From Jacaranda mimosifolia (lineage: Eukaryota; Streptophyta; Magnoliopsida; Lamiales; Bignoniaceae), in assembly GCA_018894105.1 (NCBI GenBank), contig CM032120.1, forward strand, positions 33,564,710-33,628,709: DNA of 64,000 nucleotides. Direction: 5' to 3'. A program made the position numbers and the translations under genes. Below the pieces are notes generated by a model that worked only from the letters and a program-made list of their open reading frames with translations, did not search any database and was not told where the DNA came from. Below, piece after piece: positions 32,980 to 46,100 of this stretch. The first letter of the stretch is position 1. Each line of letters opens with the position of its first letter.

Positions 32980-35900
32980 TTATTCTAGGTCCAGCTTTAA
33001 GAATGGGCTAAATTCAAGATAAATTAATAGGCTTAAGTCCTTTTTATGAATTTATCTGATCTATTTGGGCCTTTTGAAAACACTTTAATGATTAATGAAT
33101 AAGACACGTTTGATTCACCAAGCACACATGATTAAGATCGTAAATAATCAGTAATATTATTGTAATATGCTCAACAAGTAGCAAGCAATTATAATCTACT
33201 CAAAAAATAACAGATAGTCTCTTATACAAAATACCTAATTTAAGCGTGCCGAATTTTAGACCTTGTAGCTTTACATTTCAACCAATATTATAAACTTTTG
33301 CGAAGTGAACTGATTATTTGGACAATAATTCCAAATTAAAGGAGAGGAATATTCTAATTTCCATTTGACTCATTTTATACGTTATATGATCCTAATATAA
33401 GTTTACCACACATTAATTATTATCTCCGAGGGCATACAACACATGAGGGCGTTTTGATTCTTCAATAAAATTGTCAAAAAAGATAAAATGTATATAAACA
33501 TGAGATTAATCTCTATAAATATTAAATCATAAGATCTTGGTTATATATTTAATTTGGTTCCATCTCAGAAGGTGAAGACCTCCTTTGTGGAGTATTATTC
33601 AACTTGCAAAGGTCAAACATGCAGTGCGCCAGAATGCACATGATTGAAGCTCTTATTAATTTATATTGAATCAAGTTCCACAGGTATGATGCAACTTTGA
33701 TGAACGAAAACTTGACGACTTCTTTTCAGGAAAAGGGGGAAAAAAGTAATAAAGAAAATAAGAGAAACAAGACAACTAGTTCATTGTTCGAAATAGGATT
33801 TTCTTAAAGCCACGTTCGAGTTCATGAGACTTCCAAACAGTGTCTTTAAAAAAAAAAAGGTGTTGTCTTTTGACAAGATTATTTGCCTGAACTTTTAAGC
33901 TCTTTATTCCTCCCCCCCCCACACCCTTCCTTTTTTTTGACAAAAAATTTGAAAGTCTGTAAAATGTGTTAAATAATTTGATAACAATTTTAAGAGATAA
34001 ATTTATAAACTTTGAAAGACAAAATGTTATGATTTTATAAGTAAATTTAAAAATAAAAATAATCTTAACTTATTTTCAGAATTTTGACAAACTTTTTTAG
34101 TTTAACTAGCTTTTCCAAAAAAAATTATTATCAATATTTCATAAACTATATAATCTTGTTGTAAAATAAAATTTAATATTTTATAAAATTTAAGAGCATA
34201 TATATTAAATAATATTTTCCAAGCACCCTATAAATAATCGTGACAAACATTCGAAGCATTGATTTTCACATTTTTTTCTTCTAATAGTTAATTTCAAATC
34301 AAATTGTAAAAAAATGTCAATGCGTAGTTGTTAGTTAATTGATTTTCTGCTGTCATCATCAAAATTTAAATTCAAAAAATCCTAATATCGATATCTCATT
34401 CAAAAATTAGGGCATTAATTATATTCAATTCATAACTGGCATTAAGAATTCATAGTTTTGCCTACGAAATTGTTCTAACCAAGTTCAAAGTTGATGTCTC
34501 ATAGCTAATCCTCGCTACGATCAATCCATAACTGATGATCATTCTTATATATATATATATATATATATATTAATTTTCATACGGATAATACATAATTAAT
34601 CTATTACACTTTACAAGTACAATGCTATGTACTGATAATCAATAATTTTTATTGATTATAATTAAAAAAACTATATTTGTTACAAAAATTCGTAGATATA
34701 TTTTGTAGCTATAGCTACGAAGTTAAATTCGTAACAATCTTTTTATAGCAGATACTTAAGTTCGTGATAGTATTTATGCGTTCAATTGGAAAAAAATTCA
34801 AAAATTGAATCATTAGACATCAGGCATGACTTTCATTAATTCAATGAAATATGTTTGGGATAAACCTTAAAGTATCATGCAGGTTTGCAGTCTAGCAAAC
34901 CAAGGCTTTATTTGGTTCTTTTTCAATTTCAAAAATAAAAATAAACATTTACCCTTATATACATATATTTTCTCCTAAATATTTTTAAAAAAAATTCATT
35001 ATTTCAATCCATGACATGGAAAAACATATATATAGATAGAATCATCTTCATAATATAAACATATATTCTTTAATTATTATGCTATAATAATATAAAAATT
35101 TAATGACAACATCAATCAGAAATTTTACATAAACAAACATCTATAGTGAAAAATATTATCTCCATAAATAAAAAATCAACATTCTTTTATTCTTCAATAT
35201 TTCTAGATATTTGTTACATGACGCTTCTCCCAGAATAACCAAAACAAAGTCAAAACAAGATTTGACCTTTTTTTTTTTTTTTCCCCTTATTATGTCTTGT
35301 GATGTTCGACCTAGGCAACAAATCTTAGATTTTGACTTTTTGAAATATGCTTTTCTTTTAGTTATCTAAGAAAATATTTTAATTTGATTCCTGGCATGTC
35401 ATGACAAGAACTAACATATCACAATTATATTGCGGATTATTCCATAAAGTTGGTAAAACTAAGGCAATGTTTGGTCTTATTTTGGGATGTTTTTGATATT
35501 ATATGTTGGAAGAATTGTTTTGGTACTAATTTAATGATAACATTTATTGAGAAGAGATCAGGTGCTTCTACCATATAAATTGATGTTGCGCTCCTAAATC
35601 TACTTAGAAAAGTAAAGGTTAGGGCTGTTGGGATCTGCCTGTAGTAAATAATTATAATATTGTGATTATGTAGCCTGTAGTAACTTGTGAGCCGATTTAT
35701 AGTTGCAAGAAATTGAGTCCTATCAGGAATCAATCTCTTTCATTTATCCACTTCCCAATATTGCTAGGTCTCAATCTTTCAATCCAATGACTCTTCCCTT
35801 TTATGCTTCTAGGTCCTACTAATGAGGGCTTTATTTCATGGATCAGGGGATTATCTTCAGATGTGAATATTTCTTACTACCACACTCTCATGGATACGTT

Positions 35901-36339
35901 CAAGCTGAGGCCCATCTATAATCATAAACACGCAGAGAGCCATTAGGCCCTCTTTGAACAAGCGAAATTAAGTAAAATACATATATTTGTCACTTATTAT
36001 CATCTAGTCCACCCCTATTTAGCTAGAGCACAGTTCAGATGATTTAATTGAGTGTAGAATGAGTTGGCCATCTTGTTCCTCTTATGTTTGTGATCCTAAC
36101 GATCTCATGATGTTTGTTTGACATGCAAAATATCCTTGAGTCAAATGAATACTAACCATTCTAGTAAGTTCGTGTTATTTGTACTTGAACTCTAGATTCT
36201 ACTAAAATGTCATCTCTTTATCCCTTTCATCTTGTCTGTCCATGTGTATTGCTGCAAAGCTCCTAAAGGGCTCTAATTGCTCATGTCAATTTAGACATCG
36301 TTTTACCTTTCTTTTCAAGATTTTCAAGAAAAATTAATC
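32980..36339. other. AT-rich intergenic region
   Basis: No gene recognised. It contains C-rich and T-rich homopolymers, an (AT)n run (34543-34570), and at about 34665-34760 a palindromic patch (GTAGCTATAGCTAC) with TTCGTA motifs that resembles CACTA subterminal sequence. A TAAGGCAATGTTTGGTC at 35459 looks like a lone PIF-type end. The ORF at 35437-35733 (minus) has no recognisable content. Confidence 0.45.
34543..34570 (+). repeat. (AT)n microsatellite
   Basis: About 14 uninterrupted TA units. Confidence 0.9.
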
Positions 36340-38400
36340 TGAACTATTAATCATTTTCCTCTCTTCATGCCTGCAACCTCTTCTCTTTTCTTAAGCATTG
36401 TCACTTTGTTTTTCATTTACTGTCGCTACCATCACTTCCTTCTCCACCATCATTCTATCATATATTCTACTTGTTCAATAAAACATTTCAAATTTCTTAT
36501 TAATTTCAATGTCATTTTTGTTGATGCGTTCTTCTTATTATTTCTTATCACTTTTCTCCCCGATTCATCCACACTCTGAATCAACTAAGTCCCGTAGTTT
36601 CCATGATTTTGATCATGAGGATATGGAAGTTGTTAATAGAACACCCAACTGTGTTGTAGAGGATTACTTAGATCAATATGAGAAAGAAATGAGACTGGTT
36701 AGGAGATGACATATATAGGAATAAATTTAAAACGACTCATATAAGTGTCTTAAGATAGAAAGTTGGGGCTCCCGCAATGTATGAAATTATAATACCTTCC
36801 ACAAAATATCATCCCAACAAGTGTCCTCCAGACTCTCTAGCTGTTTACACTAGCCGTTTAGATGGTGGCCTTAGGTTTTCCATACAGCTCTTTATTTATC
36901 CATTCCACATGCATATAGCATATCCCTATGTAAACTTACTCCTAATTCTTTTTGTTTGATTACGAGCTTCTCCATAATGGTTATCTACATTAGGGAATTG
37001 CCAACTGCTAAAATGTTTTACTCATCTTATCATTTCAAGATGATTTCTGATAGGCTCTTTTTTTGGCTTCACGTGAGAATGTGAATTTCTTAAATGAGTA
37101 TCCCAAACTGAAAATGATATCATGTTTTCATTTCTTTCCCTAAACTTTGGTTGGCTAGATAAATGTTGAAATTGCCCCACCATTTGAGATACCTTCTAGC
37201 AAAGCATCTTTCCCTTTATGAAGAACTTTGGGATTGATTATACCTTCACTATTATAATATTCGCACAATGGTGGAACCTAGGGAGTTCTGTTATTTTGGG
37301 CTTAAAACCTTGAGGCAAGGCTATTAGGGTCCATTAGGATATCCTTCATACCCAATTATTCCTTCTATTTTTATGACTTCTCATAATCCACACTCATCAT
37401 TCACGTCTTCCTACAAAAACCATGATATTCAAAAATTTGGTCAAGAAAAAAGCAGCATGAAGGAATTATTGAGATTCTATTGGGTCCTAGACTTAGCTAA
37501 TGGCTACCATTCTTGCTCCTATTTCGACTTCATTGTCATCTACCCAAAAACCTCCTAAAGCTTCTCTCAAGCTGGTCTTCTCCAGCTGCAATCTCTCTGC
37601 TCTTGAAGCACCTGTGAGCTACTTCCTTGGTTCTTAAAGGGTCTTACCTCCCAAGAGAATGTCGCCATGTGAAAAGCCTTCCTGATGATGACCTTAAGTT
37701 ATGCTATTACCAAGGTTCAAAACTACTTGATTTTTCATTCATAATTCCCTAAAGTTTTAATCTCATATCCCCCCCCTCTCCTCTTATTTTTTCAGTTGAG
37801 CCTCCAATCTAGCCCTATGATATCCCATTGGTCCTCTTACGAACAAAAGCTCCAAGTAGCAAAATGATAGCCTGAATAAAAAGTAAAGTTGTCTTCGCCA
37901 AGACAACTTTAAGCTAGACTCTCAACATTTGGAAACATTGAGGCACCATGCTTGAGCTGGATAAAGCTCTTTGGTAGGATATGAGAAAGGAAAATTGAGT
38001 CCACTTGTTGATTTTCCCATTTTGTTAAATGAAAAAGACGAAAAGTGGGAAAAGAAAAAATCTACCTTGCTAGGTTCTAATAAGTTTCATGAGATGCGGG
38101 TGGACAACGCTTTGGATTATCCATCATAGCTTCAATAGTTGCTCTAAGTACTTTTAGCACTAGACCTATTCTTCGATTTGGATTCTCTAGACCGAGATAT
38201 ACCTGCCTTCAAGACTTTATCAAACCCATTGAGAATAGTAGAGGTGGCATTGTTACAACCCTTACTGGAAATGATGTTGACATGGATACTGCTGAAGACA
38301 TTATTGCTAATAAATCTTTTGAGAATAATCCTATTAGGAATGCCCCAGTTGCTATAGAAGATATAATACTCTTAAAAACAAGGCTATGGTAATCCTCTAT
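36340..38400 (+). pseudogene. antisense extra ORF of a Tat-type gypsy element (PF04195-like), decayed
   Basis: On the + strand, opposite to the neighbouring pol, fragments in shifting frames follow the order of the 'putative gypsy type transposon' domain found in plant Ty3/gypsy extra ORFs: DEDMEVVNRT-like acidic lead (36640), then PPDSLAVYTSRLDGGLRF followed by SIQLFIYPFHMHIAY (36830-36930), CKLTPNSF, and a YFGLKTLRQG stretch (37300). The GGLRFPL..F.......Y...P.QL.PN pattern is the signature. A charged region near 38020-38060 and an acidic stretch near 38260-38330 (NDVDMDTAEDIIANKSFENN) may be its tail. Its function in the family is unknown. Many stops; dead. Confidence 0.55.
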
Positions 38401-38657
38401 TAATGTTGAATGATTTCATAGAATAAGCTTTTTCAAACTACATCTCTTCTAGAAAAAAAAACATTTCAATATTTCATCTTGCTCCCAAATATAATTATAG
38501 CATTTTATGGGATATTATGAGTTGCTCATCCTTTTGCATGTTATGAACCAAACTTTCCAACTTATTAGGGCCAACAAACAATTAATTCATGAGATTTGCA
38601 TTGGTTCTTGCTCATAATCAATTACTCATAATGCTGTAATTCAATTTCTAGAGTTGT

Positions 38658-38880
38658 CTATAATACGCAGGCTCCAAATCACAAGGACACTTGTAATAGT
38701 AAGCTTCAATTTTGGAAATGCTTATAATAAGCTCTAGATATAGGAATGCTTGTATCGATAAGTTGAATCGTATGAATGCATGTAATCAATAAGCTTCAAA
38801 TTATAAGACCACTTATTATAAGTAAGCTTGGAATTATCAAAATAATTATAATCAATAAGCTTCAAATCATAGACACTTTA
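38658..38880 (+). repeat. degenerate tandem array, about 35-40 bp unit
   Basis: About six diverged copies built on AATAAGCTTCAAATTATA and GACACTTGTAAT. It lies just beyond the end of the minus-strand gypsy integrase, in the element's 3' non-coding region. Confidence 0.7.
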
Positions 38881-39049
38881 TTTCAATCATGGAGAAATTT
38901 GGTTTTATTTGGCAATATTGCAGCCAATCAATCTAAAATCCTAAAGTTCTAAATTTCAAATGTCTACTTTTATGAGCAGATAACTAATTGTCCTATGTGA
39001 CAAATTAGAGAAAATTCAATTGAACTATATAGGAACATGATCCTATAGG

Positions 39050-40880
39050 ATCAAGTGTAAAATTTATGTAAATTATGAATGTCCCAAGCCCATGACAACT
39101 TTTGGCCCTCTCCAACCTCCAACTCATATGCTCTTCATTACAAAACTTCAATAACCTTATAGTATCCTTCTCAATTAAGTATCAGCTTAGTAGTAGGTTC
39201 TGCGGCATCATTCCGTCGTATGACTTAGTCACTTATTTTGAAGTTTCTTTTTTGAACTTACTAATTGCACACAGTCTAGATCTTATGTTTGTATTGTTCC
39301 ATTGCATGAACACCAGATCTCTCCTTTCCTCAATAATGTCTAGTCATTCCTTAATCAATTCCTCATTACTAACTAGTTCAGAGGTTTGTATTTTATGCCT
39401 CCATTCTTATCTCTGCTGGGATGACTGCATTCATCCTCTATATCATATTGAAAAATGTTCTACCCATAGAAGCCCCGAAGCTTTTCTTATGTGCCGAAAA
39501 TATACTATTTATTTCTTTAATCTATGCACCTTTATCTTCATTAAGCTTAGTCTTGATTCCTTGAAGAATGATCCTGTTGGTCACCTTGACCTTTCCATTT
39601 ACTTGAGGATGGACTAGTGATATAAATTGTTGTGTAGTTTACATTTCTATGCACTATGGTGCGACCTTTTTCTCTTGGAATTGCCTTCTATTGTCTAAAA
39701 TCAACTCACAAAGTACACTATACTTGGATGCAATATTCTTCTATGAATTTTAATACCCCACTCTTCATGATCTTAGCTAATGGTTCCATTTATACTTACT
39801 TAGTAAAGTAATCAATTGCCATTCAGAGACACTTTCATTGTTATGTTGCTGGAGGAAGTGGACCTACTATATCAATTCCCACTTACGGAGTAGGCATGAA
39901 GACACCACAGTTGTTAAGTTTACTAAGGGTGGCGAGTCAATGACATGCTTTCTTGGCACTTCAAATATTTTGAAACTAATTCCATTACATCATATTTTAT
40001 CATCAGCAAAAATTATCCTGATCTTAAGACCTTCCCAGTGTGCATCACAGTGCCTGAGTGGTTTTCATGGAATCTTCATGAATTTCCCTAAGTATAAACC
40101 TCCCTTTCTCCTTAGATAAATACCTCAGGTAAGGCAATATGAACAGGTCGGTCCATCTACATGTAGCAACCATACTTTCCTTTATCTTTCATCTATTATC
40201 ATCTTAGAGATATAAGACCAGCTAAGGTATGTGCCTTATTAGCAACCTTAGGTTGGGACTTATGTTGAATTCTCCCATTTCAATCTTCATGACTTACGAA
40301 GGATCTACTTGAGAGGATGATTCATCTAGACTACTATGGTATGTAATGCAAATAGGGTCTTGGTCTATGGGTAGTAATGATCAATGCTAAGACAAGCTTT
40401 TCACCTTTGCACATCTCTATTCAGCACTCTGAGCCAATTTACTCACATAATAAATGGCCTTTGTATCATACATTTCCTCGATAATAGAACCAACACCAAA
40501 GGAGTTGCTATTGAAAGGTACACATAATCTCTTTAGGGATGGGCTTAGTTAGTAACATAGCAATGGTTTCATTGTATTGAAAACTTCTTTACATTCCTTA
40601 GTCGATTTAAAATTCTTAGCTCCTTAAAAAAAAGTACACTCTACTCTATTAATTTGGATATGAAGTGACTCAATGCTACAATATCTCCTATCAACTTTTG
40701 GACTTCATTGATATGACTTAGTGGTAGCATATCATGTATACCTCTAATGTTTTCAGGGTTCACCTTAATACCCTTCTCTGTAACCATATAAACTAAGAAC
40801 TAGTTGTTCTTTACTCCAAAAGTGCATTTAATTGGGTTTAGCTTTATTCTATATTTCCTTAACACTATCATGATAAAGGT
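39050..40880 (-). pseudogene. Tat-type Ty3/gypsy pol: RT end, RNase H, integrase; decayed
   Basis: Read on the minus strand from 40880 down. RT end and connection: LSPIKCTFGVKNN, VTEKGIKVNPENIRGI, INEVQKLIGDIVALSHFISK. RNase H about 40400-40560: IEEMYDTKAIYYVSKLAQSA. Integrase about 39060-39900: VGIDIVGPLPPAT, AIDYFTK, MEPLAKIMKSGVLKFI, then NGKVKVTNRIILQGIKTKL, RMNAVIPAEIRMEA, and a C-terminal block with KRNFKISD, NDAAEPTTKLILN and EGYYKVIEVL. This matches the pol of the Tat/Athila side of Ty3/gypsy (no chromodomain seen). Frames shift and stops are frequent. The 5' part of RT, protease and gag are missing above 40880. The + strand ORF 39102-39617 is its shadow. Confidence 0.85.
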
Positions 40881-40889
40881 AAAGGTGAA

Positions 40890-42939
40890 ATCAAGGATCC
40901 AAGCATAACGGAAATTTAAAGTTTCAACATTTAAAATTAAAGCATAACTTGAATGTCACCAACACAAAAGATCATCTTATGCCATTAATCTTGAATTCAA
41001 GAAAAGAGAAAGTTACCTTCAAACAATCTCTCAAAATAAAGGATGAAGATTTTTATCTTATTGCCTTCAATCCTCACCAAGTGGATACCTCTTCCAAGCC
41101 TCAAAGGGCCAAAATTTAGCATCAAAATTCTCCAGAAAAAAATATATATTGCTGCATAATCTACTCCAAATGTCGAAAAATTGTAGCCCTTTTGGACACA
41201 AAAACCGCCTCCAATTCGATAAACTCTTGATCCACATTTGAGAGCACCAAATGTTGCTCCTCTAAATTTTTCCACACACTTTGGAAGAATACTCTAAGAC
41301 CTTGATTCTAAGTGAGAATGGAACAAGGTCTTCAAGAAAAAATTTGGAGAGAGGGAATAGAAGATAGCAAGTTGGAGGAGAGAGAAGAAGGGAACTTTTG
41401 GAGGGAGTTATTTGATGACACTTTTGGTGAATGGGAATGTGAGGTAGCTAGCCATGGTAATATTAATTGTGGAAAATATTTGTAATTTCTAAGAATGTGA
41501 CTTTTAGTCCAAGTATACTTAATATTATTGACAACTTCAAATTTTTAAGTTAATAATAGTTGAGGTTTTTATTTGATTTCATATATATAGGTTCAAAATC
41601 ATATAACTAGTTATTTAATTCTTTAAATAATAGAAAAGCTTTTCACAAAAAAAGAAAAAAGAGAATATAATTAGTTTTTTACATACCATTACTTAATTTT
41701 GAATCAAATCATTCTAAAGCAAAACATACCGAAAATTTGATCATGTCATATAACTTCATCTACTACCATAAAATTCCTACTACTAATTGTAAAATTATCA
41801 AAAGTTAGCAATTTTTTTGAATGTTGAAACATATTGTTATTTAACAAATTTAACATTACTTAATGTTAAATTCACCAAAAAGGTACCTTTCTAAAATTTC
41901 TTAAATAATACCAATACTATAACAATTGAAGTCTAATGTGCATGTGAAATGAAACTTAAATAGATACAATTTTAATCTAGTAGAGCTAAGAAAATGAATT
42001 AATTAAAGGGTATTTGGCTAAACTTACTTAAAAAATCTTATGAGTTATTTGATCGCACTTTTGATTAATTCAAGTGGTCTTTTACTTGCTTTATTTTCAA
42101 CCTATGTGCACTACTACTATATTCTTAGGTTACGTAGTTAATTCTTCACCTTTGTTGATTTCGTCATATGAATTTTTTGTATTGGTCACACACTAATATT
42201 CTCATGAAACTAGTTGTAATCTCCTAATATAGCCCTTCTTATTGTCTGCTACTTTAGAAACTGTTATATCTAAATAACCTTTTCATTTTGTTTGTTTATT
42301 TTATAACTTACCCATAAAGCATGGTTGAATTACAAATAATCCCTTATTCAAAAATTATTGAGATACTTTGAGGTTCTCTATTGTTAAAACCTACATATAA
42401 AATGGCAAATCAATTTGAACACTACTAATAAAGTTTGATGTCTTTTATGATGTGTGCCATTAGAAAACAAAATCAAAGCACGCTTCCTTCTTTTGATTTC
42501 TTGAAATAAAAAGAACCAATATATATATATATATTATGTTTTAGTGAAGGAAAGAAAAATTATCAAAAAATAAAATAAAAAAGTCATACATACTCATTTT
42601 CATGAAATTTGTTTTACATGTTCTTTAAATGACATATTCCTCTTTTTTTTTGCATCTGCCATTGTCAATATGTTAATTCCCTTGTTTCATGCTATAAATA
42701 AACTCTCACAAAATCAATAATGATGCAAATGATTAGATAATTGGCAAGAAGTTCATCATCTTCTTCAAGCAGTAACCTAAACCAAAACTAAATACATCAA
42801 TCTTCTTCAATATTTACCTAATGGAAAGATATTTTCTTCTTTTGCTAAATTCAAAATTTATCTAATTACCTAATTAGGATGAGTATGTTGTATTTTCATA
42901 AATACAAGGAATTTGGTGTCAACTAGAAAAACATAGAAT
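40890..42939. other. unassigned repeats and AT-rich spacer
   Basis: 40890-41480 looks like part of an LTR on the minus strand (leader-like sequence with a purine-rich + strand near 41330-41400) but has no partner in the window. 41480-42939 is AT-rich with an (AT)n run near 42520-42535. No gene seen. Confidence 0.4.
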
Positions 42940-42942
42940 ATT

Positions 42943-43158
42943 TACTACCAAAAATAGGGTATTAGTGACTGTTTGAGCAATCACTGAATAAGCAAAAATC
43001 TATCACTAACAGTTTAGTGACCGCTCGGATCGATCACAAAAACCCTCATTACTAATTTGTATTAGTCACTATTAGTGACCGTTTATAACTATTAACTAAT
43101 CAATGACCATAGATTAGTGATTGCACATGCAATCACTGGTTTTAAGTGGGCCAAAACC
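42943..43158 (+). repeat. left subterminal repeats of the CACTA-like element
   Basis: At least five copies of TAGTGA(C/T)(C/T) or the inverse within 220 bp. Confidence 0.65.
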
Positions 43159-43199
43159 TTACACTATGTTTGTTTAGTTTCTGTCACAACATTTTCCAA

Positions 43200-46100
43200 C
43201 TCCACATAACAATAACAAACGAACTCTACACCCTCTGATTTTAACTCCCAAAAAACCTTTATTTACACACAAAATACACCTAAAAAAAAAAAAAAGCCCC
43301 ATGCAAACTCATCTGATTCAACCATATTTTTGTCCACATTTCCCGTCACTTCACATGTCTCTCTGACTCCTCCCACTCTTTCTCTCTCGCCCCTTTTGAT
43401 TCTTCTCCAAAACCCACCCTCTCTCCACTTGTTTTAGTCAAAACTCACAAAAATCACCACCAATTCCGATTAAATACTTCAAATCATTGTGGTTTTAAAT
43501 TCTTCAAACCCACTGCCAGTGTTTGTGTTAGTTTCGCTATTTTTTTAGGGTTAGGGCTTTTTTTGTCTTGTATTCATCCGACAATTGAGGTGTAAAAGCA
43601 TGCTTAGGGTCATAGATCTTGGGTTTTGCTTGCAATAGATGGGCCAAATGTTCACGAGTTGGGTGTTTTGGGGGGTAAAGTAAAAGATTCACTATTGTTT
43701 GTTGTGATTTTGGCATGAGAGATTTGATTCTACAAAGGGTGCACATAGTTCATGGTTTGAAAATGGTTACATGTCACTTTTTAATATATTATATTTGAAT
43801 TTTTTTTGTGGGTCGAAGGTTTTGTATATAGATTCCCTTATGCACCTGCATCATGTGGTCATATCTTGTTTCTTGATAGTTGGATCCTTCATGTGATGTG
43901 GTCTAACCAATCTCTGAAGTGGATATTCTAGATTTCTTTTCATTGATTAAGGGTTATCGTATTATACGGTTCTAGAAAATCATTGTTATGTGAATTGGTT
44001 GTTTGTATTTATGCCTATATGCCTATATGTGAGTTATGGTTTGATTATTTGTGTACCTTATACAATTTAGGTACTTTTTGTGAGTCATGCTTGTTGATAT
44101 TTATGGTATTTTTCTTACTATGATATAGAATTATCTTGTTCTAGATTATGAATTGAACAAATATGTGATTATGGGTTTATATGTTGTAGTGTCAGGGATT
44201 CGTTTTAATTTGTTAATAACCTTTTGGATTCTGTATAATTGTTGGGTTATAAGTGGTGCTTTAAAAGGGATTATGCTAGTATAAGCAGGTGATTACTTTT
44301 GTACTAATTTTATATGGTGTAAAATATAAGAAATATATTCTGATGTAACTTATAAAGGCTACCAAAGTTATTCTATTCCATCACATCCCAACCACTTTTG
44401 TACAGTTGAATGCATGTTCCCAATGTTCTTTAATTATCTATATTGGAGTCTTGTGTTATTTATACTTTCTTATTTCACCTTCCATGCTCACCACACAAAG
44501 AGAAAATAAGCACTCCTTAGTATTCATTGCAGTCCTTATTTTACACTATCACTCGAGCACAACGGCGAAGCAAATCGCTTCTTTTTTTGGTGAGAATTGG
44601 AGTTTGGAGAAGTTTGTAGGAGGAGAATCTACTAGGGAAGTTTCAAAAGAATCAAGTTCCACTTGCTTCAGCTCTTCAGTGAGTTCGCTTTATGTTTTGG
44701 CTCTCAGTATGCTGTATTGATTGTTTCTATAGCATGAATTTATTTGTCTTCAAAATGGTATACTAGATTCTATGCTTGTTTATGCACCTTTGATGATGTA
44801 TTTATCCCTATTTATATGTGTTTTAAGCTATGTTGTGGACTATGTTTTCTATTAGAGCATAAATTTGTTGAGTCCCTGGATGTAAATTATGTGTTGGTAT
44901 ACTGGGCAGTAGATGTTTACAAGCACCATGCTTGGGGTTTCTCCACCCAGTGAATGGAGAAGTAAGTGTACCTTCTTGGTGACCTTTTCACCGCATTATA
45001 AGAGTCAACAATTTGGTTGTCTTCACAAGAATAGTCATAGATATGTCGTGACTTGTTCTGTTTGAAGAGAAACAGGTTGTAGGATGCTTCTAAGAAGCAT
45101 CCTATGTTTTGATATGTTCGTCATCCTCTTCTGCATCAGTCTATAGTATTTTTGTAGGGAAATCTATTATACATTGTAGGGCTTAAATGTTGTAATTCCA
45201 TTAAGTGGTCAAGCAATAAGTTTGCATATACATGTAGGCTGTTATATTTTCTTAGATTTGGTCCACAATCTAACTCATTAGCAGTAGGTTAATTTGCATA
45301 ATTTGTGTTAGGTCCACAATCTGACTCATTAGTAGTAGGTTAGTTTGCAAAATTAGTGTTAAGGTAGTTTGCATGGTTACTCATTAAATATTGTAGGATT
45401 GAAATGTTATCATGCCATAAAGTGGTCTGCCACTTAGATTGCATTCCTCCTTAGGTTGTTTGCATTGTCATTTTGGGTCCTTAACACGCTTCATTATCAT
45501 AATGTCATTTTCATATATAGGTTATCATTTAATAAGTTACTATTCATCTTTTGGTTGACATGTGAGCACTGTGGAGCATGGTTTTGGCATGGGATTATTA
45601 CATTACTTAGTGGGATAGGTTTTAGCAATGATATTCATAATGTTGGGGAGGTTTATGTAGTCATTCCTCATGCAGTTGAGTCACTAAAGTAGGGTTGCAT
45701 GGTACCTTCCAATGGACAGTTGAAATATATTAAAACTACAAATGGAATGCTTATTTTGGGGATAATGACCCTCTTATTCATTGTCCCTTTGCAAACCATT
45801 CCACATTTTCTTTGGATTGACTAAAGCCGAGCACAATTTGTTTGGGTACAAAACAATGTTTGGATTCAATTGAAGATAATATTGATGTTCTTTTTGTTTT
45901 TTCTCTTTTTGCTACTAGAAGTTTCTGTGTTGATTGCTAGGAAAGTTGAGACAATGTTGATGTTAATCTTTTTTTTCCATGTAATTAGTATTAGAATTTG
46001 TTTAATTATATTAATTGTTTGTTATAGTTATGTTACATTTAATTTTCGAGAAATTTATTTATTAAAGTCCTTAATTATTTATTCATGTGTTAGACTTTTG

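Noticed and set aside
35437..35733. 98-residue minus-strand ORF beside a PIF-type TIR motif
   Set aside because: No matching right end with TTA/TAA was found and the ORF shows no transposase motif.
39102..39617. 171-residue + strand ORF
   Set aside because: The minus strand of the same stretch gives clear gypsy integrase C-terminal motifs; the + frame is a shadow.
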